The notes under the pieces are model-generated. The model made no database searches and was not told the origin of the DNA. It saw only the letters and a program-made list of their open reading frames with translations. DNA of 64,000 nt from Trichococcus collinsii (GTDB lineage: Bacteria > Bacillota > Bacilli > Lactobacillales > Aerococcaceae), in NCBI RefSeq assembly GCF_900107505.1, contig NZ_FNQH01000003.1, positions 372,001 through 436,000 of the forward strand, written 5' to 3'. Positions 1 through 8,693 of the stretch are shown here, piece by piece. Within the stretch, counting starts at the first letter, position 1. Each line of letters begins with the position of its first letter. The position numbers were made by a program, and so were the translations under genes.

Positions 1-1
1 T

Positions 2-1153
2 CTGCATCTCCTGGTAGAACAGCTTGATTGGCTAACATCCGGAGTGCTGATCAAGTGGGGAATCATATTCGCCGGTACGTTCGGAACCGCCATGTTGCTT
101 TCACTGGGGCTAGTCCGGATAGCCCGCAATCTCTCACTCTACAAAATGTTGGCGCTGCTGTACGCCGCCGTTTTCCTGTTGGCATTTGATGCCACCAATG
201 CCACAACCGGCGTCATGGCGATCCCGTTCATTCTGGCGATTGCGTTGGGAAACTCGCAGGTGAAGAAGGCAAATGAAGATTCCAGCAAAGGTGGTTTCGG
301 CTTGATCGGTGTCGTTTCGATTGGTCCGCTCATCTCAGTGATGGTCATGGACCTTTTTGGAAACAGCGGCGCAGACGCGACGGTCCGAACGGCACCTGAC
401 AATTTAGAAAAAGGTGTCCTTTCCCCTTTCATTGGACAGATGCCGATCACAGCAAAGGAAGTAATGGTGGTGCTGTTGCCGATCTTTTTGATTTTTCTGC
501 TGATCCAGTGGATTTCTTTTGACATGTCAAGGCAGGATGAAAAGGGAATCCTATTCGGGTTGATGCTGACGTATGCGGGTTTATTCTTGTTCATGCTCGG
601 TGCCAACGCCGGCTTCATGGCTGTCGGAAAAGCTGTCGGATACGGCGTTGCCTCTCTGGAAAATAAAGGTTATCTGATCGTCATCGGCTTCGCATTGGGA
701 TTTGTGAACGTCCTGGCAGAGCCTATAGTTCACCTCCTGTCCCACCAAATCGAGGAACTTACCGATGGCTTCCTGAAAAGAAGGGTAGTGTTAGCGGTGC
801 TTTCCGTGGTGATTGGCTTAGCGGTGGCGCTCGTGATGCTTGGGATCGTCTTTCCCGAGATTCAATTATGGCACTATCTGCTGCCCGGCTATCTGATCGC
901 ATTGACGCTGACCTATTTCGCCCCGACACTTTTCGTCAGCATCGCCTTCGATTCCGGAGGCGTCGCTTCGGGCCCGATGACTGCGACATTCATCCTGTCC
1001 TTCATCCAAGGTGCCGGCGAAGCCATGGGAAGGGAAAATCTCTTGGCTGAAAGCCTCGGCATGATCGCGCTGGCGGCAATAACCCCGCTCATCGCCGTGC
1101 AAGTGCTGGGAATCCTCTTTAAACGGAAATCCGGGGAAAACGATAGAGAATAA
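2..1153 (+). CDS. DUF1538 domain membrane protein, 5' truncated by window edge
   Basis: Integral membrane protein of the DUF1538 family, a group whose transport role is not established. The reading frame is open to the first base of the window, so the GTG at 44 is only the first start-like codon and the true start lies upstream. About ten hydrophobic segments are visible. The C-terminal half carries the family-like stretch FDSGGVASGPMTATFILSF (around residues 302-320 counted from the GTG), and an earlier segment near residue 50 (DATNATTGVMAIPFILAIA) looks like a partner half, consistent with a duplicated DUF1538 architecture. The visible part is about 384 residues; full proteins are commonly longer. 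Followed by 52-bp repeats and a terminator. Confidence 0.75.
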   Translation: MHLLVEQLDWLTSGVLIKWGIIFAGTFGTAMLLSLGLVRIARNLSLYKMLALLYAAVFLLAFDATNATTGVMAIPFILAIALGNSQVKKANEDSSKGGFGLIGVVSIGPLISVMVMDLFGNSGADATVRTAPDNLEKGVLSPFIGQMPITAKEVMVVLLPIFLIFLLIQWISFDMSRQDEKGILFGLMLTYAGLFLFMLGANAGFMAVGKAVGYGVASLENKGYLIVIGFALGFVNVLAEPIVHLLSHQIEELTDGFLKRRVVLAVLSVVIGLAVALVMLGIVFPEIQLWHYLLPGYLIALTLTYFAPTLFVSIAFDSGGVASGPMTATFILSFIQGAGEAMGRENLLAESLGMIALAAITPLIAVQVLGILFKRKSGENDRE

Positions 1154-1172
1154 CCGTTTATGGATTGAGGAT

Positions 1173-1264
1173 GTCGGCTGAACGAAGAGCGGAAGATACA
1201 GAAGAGCCGACAACCGCACGATGTGTTGACTGAACGGATAGCGGAGAATACCGAACAGACGACG
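1173..1264. repeat. 52-bp hairpin repeat, locus a (2 units)
   Basis: Two units start at 1173 and 1225, exactly 52 bp apart. Each is an imperfect hairpin with a GTCGGCTGAACG-like left arm and an ACCGAACAGCCGAC-like right arm about 38 bp long, plus a short spacer. The same unit occurs near 13.1, 14.0, 23.9 and 27.1 kb. Confidence 0.8.
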
Positions 1265-1348
1265 AAAGGCATGTATGTCTGGCTAACCCCGCCCATCGAA
1301 CCCCCCCCGAGAACAACATTTGTGCTCTACAATTACACAAAAACCCAG

Positions 1349-1390
1349 GCAGCCACCTCTCCACCGATGGATGAGGCGGCTGCCTTGTTG
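1349..1390 (+). terminator. Terminator-like hairpin after the DUF1538 gene
   Basis: GGCAGCC-CCTC pairs with GAGG-GGCTGCC (1349-1385), followed by TTGTTG. Its core resembles the stronger hairpin at 4510-4556. Confidence 0.55.
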
Positions 1391-1534
1391 CGTACAAGTT
1401 GACTTCAATCGGAAATAATCCAAACTATTATCCGAAAATTAAAAAAAGATAACAAAATAGTATCAATAACTTCAATGAAATGTTAAAATCTGCTAAATAA
1501 TGTCTCGCCATCTCAATTTCCGCAGGAGGAAAAC

Positions 1535-4003
1535 ATGAACACTTTCACACGCAAAATAAAATCAAAAAGCTATACCTGGACGTTTTTAGTGGCAGCCGTC
1601 ATAGCGCTGGGTACGGCAACAGCACCCACTGTAGCTGCTGAGGAAACTGGAACGGAAACCTACGTTCAGATCCTTTCGACTCAGGAAGTTTCCTACACGG
1701 CAATCGTCACGAGAGGCACCGATGCCATCAACACAAAACCGTGGGGAACCGCGGAATTTCAAACGGTCGGCTCCAGTCAGACTTATCTTGGAACAGAAGT
1801 GACGGTTACGCAAGAACAGGTGGCGGATAATGGTGTGACATGGGCCTTGATTTCTAAAGATGGCCAAGAAATAGGCTGGATTGCGAAGGGCGCTTTGACT
1901 GTCCAAAATTATTCTAAAATCACATCCGAAACAGCTGTGAATTACGCTGCAATGATCAGCCGCGGCACAGACGCCATCAACACCGCGCCATGGGGAGCGA
2001 AAGGCTATCAAACAATCGGCTCAAGTGCAGATTATGTCGGCAAAATAGTGGATGTATCCAAGGAACAGGTAATGGATTATGGCGTTACGTGGGCACAAAT
2101 TTCATCGAACGGATCAGCATTGGGCTGGATCGCTAAAGATGCTTTGAAAGTCCAAACCTACGCACAAATCACAAAAGAAACTGTCGTTGATTACCCAGCA
2201 ACCATTAGCCGCGGCACGGATGCCATTAACACCGCGCCATGGGGAGCGAGAGGGTATCAAACCATCGGCTCAAGCGCAGACTATGTCGGAAAAACAGTGG
2301 ATGTAACCATAGAGCAAGTAACCGATTATGGCGTTACGTGGGCACAAATTTCATCGAACGGTGCAGTATTGGGCTGGATTGCCAAGGATGCTTTGAAAGT
2401 CCAAACCTACGCACAAATCATAAAAGAAACACTTGTAGATTACCCAGCGACGATCAGCCGCGGAACGGACGCCATCAACACGGCACCGTGGGGAGCGAAA
2501 GGTTATCAAACTGTCGGCTCAAGCGCAGGTTACGTTGGAAAAACAGTGGAAGTAACCAAGGAACAGGTAATGGATTACGGCGTGACGTGGGCACAAATGT
2601 CGTTGAACGGCGAAGTGCTGGGGTGGATCGCGAAGGATGCTTTGACTCAAGGTAGCTACTCACAAGTCACATCGACGACAGAAGTGGATTATGTTGCGTT
2701 AATCGTAAGAGGAACAGATGCCATCAACACACAGCCTTGGGGAGTGAAGGGCTTCAGAACGTTGGGCTTAAGCGCCAACTATTTAGGCAAGACAGTAACG
2801 GTCAGTCAGGAAAAAGTGATGGATTATGGCGTGACTTGGGCACTGATTTCATTGGATGGCAAAGAATTAGGTTGGATCGCGAAAGCTGCACTGCAAAAGG
2901 ACTTCGGAGGTATTGCTACACAATTTGGTTCAGCATGGCAATCGCTGTCCACCAACATCCAACTGACCGCGCAAATCAGCTATGCAACTTATATAAATGG
3001 CACAAGGGCTAAGGCAGCTAGTGATAAAATTTCCGGTTACCTACAATCCACAACAAGTGGACACAGAATTGAATTAGCGGTATCGCAAACAGGAGATGGT
3101 TTGTGGTCGAACCTTAGCTTCAACGAGAAGGATCTGAATCCAGGAGAAACGTATCAGATCAGAGCGGTAGTCGATGGCGCTTCCGAGCAGTTATGGACAG
3201 ACAAATCTATTTCCCAGAATACTATTTTGGGAAAACTGTACAGCGATGGCCAGCGTCTGTTCTATAAACGGGATTGGACGCAGACAAACCAGTTGACGCT
3301 GAAGCACCTGCTGCAGACAGCGCTGGAACCTTTGGGAAGCACGCTCTATGTCTGGGGAGGCGGTTGGAACGAAGCGGATAATGGTTCCGGAGTAGAGGCG
3401 ATTACGATGGGGATCAATCCGCAATGGCATTCATTCTTCCAACGGTATGGCTCGAACTATAATTATACTAATACGCTGTATCAAATCCATAACGGTTTGG
3501 ATTGTTCCGGCTTCATCGGTTGGACCATTTATAATACTGTAAACAGTGAGAACAATAAGGATGGCTACGTCTTGTACGCAGATCAAATGTCCAAGGAATT
3601 CGCGGATCGTGGGTGGGGAGCGTATACTTACCGCAATCAAATCAGCGGGTACAAACCTGGGGATATTTTGAGTTCCTCCGGTCATGTATACATGGTTCTG
3701 GGCACAGCATCGGACGGCAGTCTTGTGATCATCCACTCCTCCCCGGCTGGTGTACAGATTAATGGAACTCCGACACCGTCAGGGGTAGTCAACAGCAAAG
3801 CTGTACAGTTGGCTAGTTGGTACATGAGCACCTGCTATCCGGAATGGTACAAAAAATTTCCGAACACGAAAGCTGATTATTCTTATCTGACCCAATTTGA
3901 TAAGATGTCGTGGGATGTATCCGGTAATGCATTGTTGAACGATCCGGACGGCATCAAGAACATGAGCGCAGAACAGGTTTTGGTTACGTTGTTCGGGCGA
4001 TGA
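1535..4003 (+). CDS. Secreted GW-repeat NlpC/P60-type cell wall hydrolase
   Basis: Predicted secreted peptidoglycan hydrolase of 822 residues. A Sec signal peptide covers residues 1-35 (TVAAEE cleavage region). Five GW/SH3-like repeats follow (about residues 43-455, period 82-83), each with RGTDAINT-PWG and LGWIAK-type motifs; such repeats usually anchor proteins to the wall or teichoic acids. After a linker domain (about 460-580), a C-terminal NlpC/P60-like domain has the catalytic Cys657 in GLDCSGFIGW, His717 in SSGHVYMV and a third polar residue His734. The start is set by GCAGGAGGA seven bases upstream. The repeats are nearly identical at DNA level, so copy number may vary between strains. 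A terminator overlaps the next reading frame. Confidence 0.85.
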   Translation: MNTFTRKIKSKSYTWTFLVAAVIALGTATAPTVAAEETGTETYVQILSTQEVSYTAIVTRGTDAINTKPWGTAEFQTVGSSQTYLGTEVTVTQEQVADNGVTWALISKDGQEIGWIAKGALTVQNYSKITSETAVNYAAMISRGTDAINTAPWGAKGYQTIGSSADYVGKIVDVSKEQVMDYGVTWAQISSNGSALGWIAKDALKVQTYAQITKETVVDYPATISRGTDAINTAPWGARGYQTIGSSADYVGKTVDVTIEQVTDYGVTWAQISSNGAVLGWIAKDALKVQTYAQIIKETLVDYPATISRGTDAINTAPWGAKGYQTVGSSAGYVGKTVEVTKEQVMDYGVTWAQMSLNGEVLGWIAKDALTQGSYSQVTSTTEVDYVALIVRGTDAINTQPWGVKGFRTLGLSANYLGKTVTVSQEKVMDYGVTWALISLDGKELGWIAKAALQKDFGGIATQFGSAWQSLSTNIQLTAQISYATYINGTRAKAASDKISGYLQSTTSGHRIELAVSQTGDGLWSNLSFNEKDLNPGETYQIRAVVDGASEQLWTDKSISQNTILGKLYSDGQRLFYKRDWTQTNQLTLKHLLQTALEPLGSTLYVWGGGWNEADNGSGVEAITMGINPQWHSFFQRYGSNYNYTNTLYQIHNGLDCSGFIGWTIYNTVNSENNKDGYVLYADQMSKEFADRGWGAYTYRNQISGYKPGDILSSSGHVYMVLGTASDGSLVIIHSSPAGVQINGTPTPSGVVNSKAVQLASWYMSTCYPEWYKKFPNTKADYSYLTQFDKMSWDVSGNALLNDPDGIKNMSAEQVLVTLFGR

Positions 4004-4034
4004 ACCTTGGGGTGTCATAACATTTAGAAAAGAC

Positions 4035-4085
4035 AAAGAGGCCGACTTTCCTTCCAATTTTTGGGGGAGGATGATCGGTCTCTTT
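4035..4085 (+). terminator. Hairpin terminator of the NlpC gene
   Basis: AAAGAGGCCGA (4035-4045) pairs with TCGGTCTCTTT (4075-4085) across a 29-base loop. It overlaps the only available start codon of the following frame, which argues that frame is not normally started there. Confidence 0.5.
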
Positions 4086-4468
4086 GCATTCAATTTAGTG
4101 AGATACTTGCAGTTGGAACCAAGCTGCCGGAAATTAGCAATGCAGAACAAACAGCCCCTAATGGATTGACTGTTAAAATCAAAAATGTTACTTTAATTGA
4201 GGGAGCAACTTCCAACACTCTGAAAGTTAGTTATAGGGAAACAAACAATACACAGGCACGGGTAGATCAGAATAGCTTTGTCTTGTATCTGTCTGATGGT
4301 TCTAACAGGGATCAATATGGCGGGTTCAACAGTTTGAGGTCAGGTCAATCAACAAATAGAAGCTACAGTATCCAATTGTTGAAGTCTGAAACACCAAAAA
4401 CTTTGGAATATGGAGACGTGTTCTTTAATACAGCGCCTCAACCTGGAAAACCCAATTTGGGATGGTAG
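4061..4468 (+). pseudogene. Leftover extracellular domain (DUF4352-like), no signal peptide
   Basis: A frame of about 135 codons encodes a beta-rich domain (NGLTVKIKNVTL..., LKVSYRETNNT, NSFVLYLSDGS) that resembles the DUF4352 / telokin-like extracellular domains of Firmicute lipoproteins. It lacks a signal peptide, has only a TTG start lying inside the preceding terminator, and no convincing ribosome site. The frame opens at 4028 just after a stop. The simplest reading is the 3' remnant of a secreted or lipoprotein gene whose 5' end was lost. A translated small protein is not excluded. Confidence 0.5.
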
Positions 4469-4509
4469 TTATTTATCTAATTAATAACTACTCTTGCATA
4501 TAACTATAA

Positions 4510-4558
4510 AACCAGGCTGCCGCCTCTCTAAAAATAAGAGAGGCGGCAGCCTGGTTTT
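4510..4558. terminator. Strong bidirectional terminator between convergent genes
   Basis: A perfect 20-bp stem (AACCAGGCTGCCGCCTCTCT with its complement, 4510-4529 / 4537-4556) has T-rich flanks on both strands and separates the rightward frame ending at 4468 from the leftward PTS operon. Confidence 0.85.
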
Positions 4559-4623
4559 GTATGGTTTCAGTTAATAAAAAACCGAGGTATAGCTGCAGGT
4601 TATGCAATAAACTTTAACTGTTA

Positions 4624-5928
4624 CTAATTTTCAATAATGCTCTGACGACTAAGGCTGTTCTCATATACTTTGAAGAATGGGTAATAAATGAAGATACTTA
4701 AAACAACCAACCCGCAATAAAAGAGAACGTTTCTGAAGTCCATAGTAGCTAAGTAAGCTTGTGCAAAGAAGGGCGTAAAAGATGGATCAATAATATGTCC
4801 CATAGAAATGATACCACTTACTTGGGCATAATAAGTCAAAACAAGATTGATGATCGGTGTCAGAAGGAACGGAATCGCCAAGATTGGATTAAAGACAATT
4901 GGCAAACCAAAAATTACGGGTTCATTAATGCCGCAGATACCTGGTATGATTGAAATTTTACTCAATGTCTTAAGATGAACCAACTTACTCCGCAGCATCA
5001 AGATAATCAAGCCTAATGTTCCACCGGCTCCGCCCAAAACAGAAATTCTGAACATCTGTAAGTTCATGGCAACCGTTGCTTCTTGACCGCTAGCAATCAA
5101 TTCACTGTTGATACCAGTATTTGTGATCCCAATTGAAAATACGATGGGGAAAATGATGGACGTCCCGTTGATTCCGAAAAGCCATAAAAAATTACCAAAT
5201 GTGACAATCGCAATGAATCCCCATAAATTTCCCGAAAAACTTAATGCAGGGGTCAGCAGCAACATGACGAATTGCGGGAACGTGCTGCCGGTCAATGCAA
5301 TAATAAGTACATTTAGTCCATAAATCAGAATGATATTCAGAAACAGCGGCAGCATCGAATTGACGAATGATGTGACAGCAGGAGGAACCGTGTCCGGCAT
5401 AGAAATTTTCCAGTTCCGAACTTCCACCAACCGAGATACTTCCACGACGATCAATCCGATGATGATGGCTACAAACAATCCGTTCGTGCCAAGAAACTCA
5501 GTTGAAATCTTGCCATCGACACTGCTTGCAACCACAAGCATAAAGACTGCCAGAGAGATCATACCGTTCATGGCAGTATCCAACTTGTACTCCCGAGCCA
5601 ATGAATAGGCGATTCCGAAAGCACAAATCAAACCGAAAATACCCATTGTCATATTGTAAGGAGCGGTCAGAAGCTCATAGTTTGCAGATGCAAAGTTTTT
5701 CCAAGCTGCCAAAAAGCGAACGAATATATTTGCTGTCTGTGGGTCATACAGATCCATATTTATGGGTGGATTGGCAAAGATTAAGAAAAGCGATCCTACA
5801 ACGATAAAAGGAAGCCCGAACATCATACCGGAGGAAATGGCTTTTAAATGAATTTGATTACCTATTTTTGTGCCTATCGGACTTAGCATGCGGTCTAGTT
5901 TTTCTAAAAAGGAATCCTTCTTGTTCAT
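4624..5928 (-). CDS. PTS EIIC, lactose/cellobiose family
   Basis: Sugar permease (EIIC) subunit of a phosphotransferase system, 434 residues with about ten membrane segments. The N terminus (LEKLDRMLSPIGTKIGNQIHL) and the conserved loop GICGINEPVIFGLPIVFNPI (around residue 330) are typical of the Lac family for cellobiose/chitobiose/lactose-type beta-glycosides. Translation starts at the ATG preceded by AAGGAGA. It lies 20 bp downstream of the RarA-C-like gene on the same strand, so the two probably form one operon. No EIIA or EIIB is next to it, so it must borrow those from elsewhere. The divergent RpiR-type gene is the likely regulator. Confidence 0.88.
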   Translation of the reverse strand: MNKKDSFLEKLDRMLSPIGTKIGNQIHLKAISSGMMFGLPFIVVGSLFLIFANPPINMDLYDPQTANIFVRFLAAWKNFASANYELLTAPYNMTMGIFGLICAFGIAYSLAREYKLDTAMNGMISLAVFMLVVASSVDGKISTEFLGTNGLFVAIIIGLIVVEVSRLVEVRNWKISMPDTVPPAVTSFVNSMLPLFLNIILIYGLNVLIIALTGSTFPQFVMLLLTPALSFSGNLWGFIAIVTFGNFLWLFGINGTSIIFPIVFSIGITNTGINSELIASGQEATVAMNLQMFRISVLGGAGGTLGLIILMLRSKLVHLKTLSKISIIPGICGINEPVIFGLPIVFNPILAIPFLLTPIINLVLTYYAQVSGIISMGHIIDPSFTPFFAQAYLATMDFRNVLFYCGLVVLSIFIYYPFFKVYENSLSRQSIIEN

Positions 5929-5948
5929 TACAACGTCTCCTTGTTATC

Positions 5949-6563
5949 CTATATTTGCCAGCTATTGAATACGAATGCGTTCGGAACAGTTTTATTAGGG
6001 TCATACTCTTTCAAAATGGCTTCGTAGTCTTCTTTATAGTGATTGGTCACTTCCATTTGAGGGATGACTTTGCTGGCTTCGTGTAAGAAATGGAATGAAT
6101 CGCGACCCATTTCCATACCGCGAGTCGTATGCTTATCCAAAGCGAAGTCCGGTACCTCAGGAACATATCCCATAGCAAAACTTTTGATGACAATATTTTT
6201 CAGCAAATCGGTTGAGCGATCTTTTTCGGATTCAGTCAGAACACGGATTGCGTGAAAGAAAAACATCGCACGATCGGATTCATTGTAGGCAAATTCTTTG
6301 CGCATTTGGTTGAAATTATTCACCATCACTGCTGCATTAGGATTTCCCATGCCGATGTCTTCAACAGAGATGGCCAACAGTCTACGCCAGAGCTTTTCTT
6401 CGAATTGAGGCGAAGTGATGTACATTTCATATGCAAATTCACAAGCTTCTTTAGTCAAACCGCGACGGATGCATTTTTGCAGACTTGAGATGACTTCATC
6501 ACCGTTCAAATTATTTCTCGTGGTTGTTCTGGCCCACGGATCGGCAATATACTTTTCTTTCAT
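5949..6563 (-). CDS. Stand-alone RarA/MgsA C-terminal-like protein
   Basis: A 204-residue protein resembling only the C-terminal, helical part of the RarA/MgsA family of AAA+ replication-restart ATPases: motifs like EVISSLQKCIRRG (after about residue 20) and RRLLAISVEDIGMGNPNA (about 55-75) parallel the conserved RLVRIASEDIGLADP region of RarA. No Walker A or B is present, so it is not an ATPase. The start used is the ATG at 6563 with GGAG nine bases upstream; longer extensions on this strand overlap the divergent regulator and are unlikely. It is the first gene of an operon with a sugar EIIC. Its function there is unknown. Confidence 0.7.
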   Translation of the reverse strand: MKEKYIADPWARTTTRNNLNGDEVISSLQKCIRRGLTKEACEFAYEMYITSPQFEEKLWRRLLAISVEDIGMGNPNAAVMVNNFNQMRKEFAYNESDRAMFFFHAIRVLTESEKDRSTDLLKNIVIKSFAMGYVPEVPDFALDKHTTRGMEMGRDSFHFLHEASKVIPQMEVTNHYKEDYEAILKEYDPNKTVPNAFVFNSWQI

Positions 6564-6621
6564 AGGTATCGTCTCCATTTCTTTTTCTTGTGATATGATA
6601 GGTTTTAAAGAGGTGACCAGC

Positions 6622-7347
6622 ATGAATATTGAAAATTTGTCAAATAAATATAATTTAAATGAAACGGAAAAAAACATTCTCTTATTTATCGAAACACATG
6701 CTAAAGACATCAAAATTTTAGGAATCCGCGGTGTTGCGAAACAATGTTATACCTCGCCAGCCACCATCATCAATTTAGCAAAAAAAATGAATTTTTCCGG
6801 GTACAGTGAGTTGGTTTTCAAAATCAAAGAAAATGAGGTAATGGACAAGGAACTGGCTTTGTCTGAAACAACGAAAACATTATTTTATAAAAAGTTAGCA
6901 GAACGCTACTACGAGGACTTTGAGAAGATAATGAACGATTATCAAGACAAAACGATTATGATTTTAGGTTCTGGTTTTTCTCAGATTATTGGGAATTATA
7001 TAAATGAGTCTCTCATCATCAACGGCTTTCGAAGTATATCGAATTCTCACTTAGAATTGATTCAAAAGGAGTATGCAAAAGAGACACTGATTATTGTAGT
7101 CACAGAATCGGGGGAAACATCCCGGTTGAAAGAATTAGTGAAACAAGCAAATGAAAATGGGGTTGAGGTGTTAAGTTTCGTTGGTAATGCGAATTCGGCT
7201 ATTGCGGATTATTCCCGATTAGCTATAGCGACCAATGATGATATTCAATTTTCAAAGAATCCTCATGAACCACATCTTTTTTACGGATCCATTTTACTTA
7301 TTTTCGAATTCTTGTTAAGCAAATATTTAAAGCAAATCATCAGCTGA
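6622..7347 (+). CDS. RpiR/MurR-family regulator (HTH + SIS)
   Basis: Transcriptional regulator of 241 residues: an N-terminal HTH_6 domain (about 1-75, IRGVAKQCYTSPATIINLAKKM) followed by a SIS phosphosugar-binding domain (about 95-235, IMILGSGFSQIIGNYINES and VVTESGETSRLKELV). Family members sense phosphosugars and control neighbouring sugar genes. The start is the ATG at 6622 with AGAGGTGA upstream. It is divergent from the RarA-C-like/EIIC operon across 58 bp, so it most likely controls that operon. The final codons are followed by a terminator shared with the next convergent gene. Confidence 0.85.
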   Translation: MNIENLSNKYNLNETEKNILLFIETHAKDIKILGIRGVAKQCYTSPATIINLAKKMNFSGYSELVFKIKENEVMDKELALSETTKTLFYKKLAERYYEDFEKIMNDYQDKTIMILGSGFSQIIGNYINESLIINGFRSISNSHLELIQKEYAKETLIIVVTESGETSRLKELVKQANENGVEVLSFVGNANSAIADYSRLAIATNDDIQFSKNPHEPHLFYGSILLIFEFLLSKYLKQIIS

Positions 7348-7455
7348 TAAATTCATCTTAACAGGCTAACACGCGTTATCCTAGCCTATCAGGCCATTCA
7401 AAAACCTGTTTTAAAATCTAAAAACACGTTCACAAAATCAATCAGATAGAGGCAC

Positions 7456-7491
7456 AAAAAGCATCGGCTCCCATAGGAACCGATGCTTTTT
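7456..7491. terminator. Bidirectional terminator between convergent genes
   Basis: AAAAAGCATCGG pairs with CCGATGCTTTTT around a 12-base loop, with A/T tracts on both sides. It lies between the RpiR gene (+) and the exporter gene (-). Confidence 0.85.
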
Positions 7492-7498
7492 GATGCTA

Positions 7499-8572
7499 TT
7501 ATCCGAAAAACACCCGTATCAATGCCACAGCTATCAAAACCTGCACCACTCCAACGGTCAAGCCGTACAGCATGGCTTTGGGTCCTTCGTGAATGATGTC
7601 GGCGAATTTGACGCGCATGCCGATTGCGGCTAGGGCGGCGACTTCGAATTGGGTGCTGATGGCTTTTGAGCCGATCAGGATGCTATCGGGGACTCCGATG
7701 AAGCTGCGGATCAGGAAGAAGACGACGAATCCGGTAAGGAACCACGGCACGCCGTAGGAGACGGCGGCCGGGTTGGCGGATGCTCCCGCTTCTTCGGCTG
7801 ATGCATCTACAGCAGCTGAAGCGCGTTTTTTGCGCGTGAACAAAGGCTCGCCTTCATTCATGTTCATGCGCCCGTACAATACGGCAACGCCGATGATAAG
7901 CAGTACGCGCATCAGTTTGAAGACGGTCGCCAGGGTGACGACGTCGTCATTGACGAGCTTGGCAGCAGCTACGACTTGGCCGACGGATTGGACGGTGCCG
8001 CCGATGAGGGCGGAGGTCCGGAGCGTGTCGCTGTCGTACAGAACAGCGCCTAGGATCGGCAGCAGGATCATCAACGCCGTTCCGGTCAGGTTGACGATTG
8101 TGATCGAGATGCCTTTGTCCTTGTTATCGGCCTGGATGATGGGCGAGACGGTGCCGATGGCAGAAGAGCCGCAGACTGCGTTGCCGGCACCCATCAGCAG
8201 AGAGAAGCGTTTGCCGAAGCCGAAGAATTTGCCCAACCGGTAGGTGACAAAAATTGTCAGCCCCATCTGCAACATAATAAAGGCGAAGCCCTTGATTCCG
8301 GCTGACTTCAGCACTTGGAAATCAAGGATCAGTCCGTTCAGGACGATGGCGTATTCGAGAAGCCGTTTCTCTGAGAATTTGGTTCCCTGGCTCAATTCTG
8401 GCCGGTTCAAAAGGGTGTTGCCCAGCAGCATGCCCAGTAAAATGGCGATGAGTGCGGCGCCCAAAGTCGGCAAGAAGCGAGCCAAAAACTGGCTGACCAA
8501 AGAGATGAGGATGCTGACGGCGAGACCTGGCAGTACCCCATCCAGTTCTTTTTTGAGTGCATTTATTTTCAT
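7499..8572 (-). CDS. YeiH/YadS-type putative sulfate exporter family (UPF0324)
   Basis: A 357-residue membrane protein of the Cons_hypoth698 (UPF0324, YeiH) family with about ten membrane segments and the signature LLMGAGNAVCGSSAIGTVSP around residue 130. Members are annotated as putative sulfate exporters, but the transported compound is not established. A hydrophilic Ala-rich insert with RKKR lies near residues 238-265. It is divergent from a LysR-type regulator 121 bp away, the same pairing seen for yeiH/yeiE-like genes in other bacteria, so regulation by that protein is likely. GGGAGG lies 13 bases before the ATG, a slightly long spacing. Confidence 0.82.
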   Translation of the reverse strand: MKINALKKELDGVLPGLAVSILISLVSQFLARFLPTLGAALIAILLGMLLGNTLLNRPELSQGTKFSEKRLLEYAIVLNGLILDFQVLKSAGIKGFAFIMLQMGLTIFVTYRLGKFFGFGKRFSLLMGAGNAVCGSSAIGTVSPIIQADNKDKGISITIVNLTGTALMILLPILGAVLYDSDTLRTSALIGGTVQSVGQVVAAAKLVNDDVVTLATVFKLMRVLLIIGVAVLYGRMNMNEGEPLFTRKKRASAAVDASAEEAGASANPAAVSYGVPWFLTGFVVFFLIRSFIGVPDSILIGSKAISTQFEVAALAAIGMRVKFADIIHEGPKAMLYGLTVGVVQVLIAVALIRVFFG

Positions 8573-8643
8573 GAGTTGTCGAAAACCTCCCTAAATATTG
8601 CTTTACAGTAACCCATTTTACCCGACTTTTTGCATAAATAAAA

Positions 8644-8658
8644 ATAATGATTTATTAT
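8644..8658. promoter_or_regulatory. Candidate LysR operator (ATAAT-N5-ATTAT)
   Basis: A 15-bp dyad with the T-N11-A layout typical of LysR-type binding sites lies in the 121-bp intergenic region between the exporter and the LysR gene. Confidence 0.45.
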
Positions 8659-8693
8659 CGAGGTATAAGCAAAATTAATAGGAGGCACCAAAT

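Noticed and set aside
6564-6713. N-terminal extension of the RarA-C-like gene
   Set aside because: It would overlap the divergent regulator gene; the ATG at 6563 has a good ribosome site and fits the domain.
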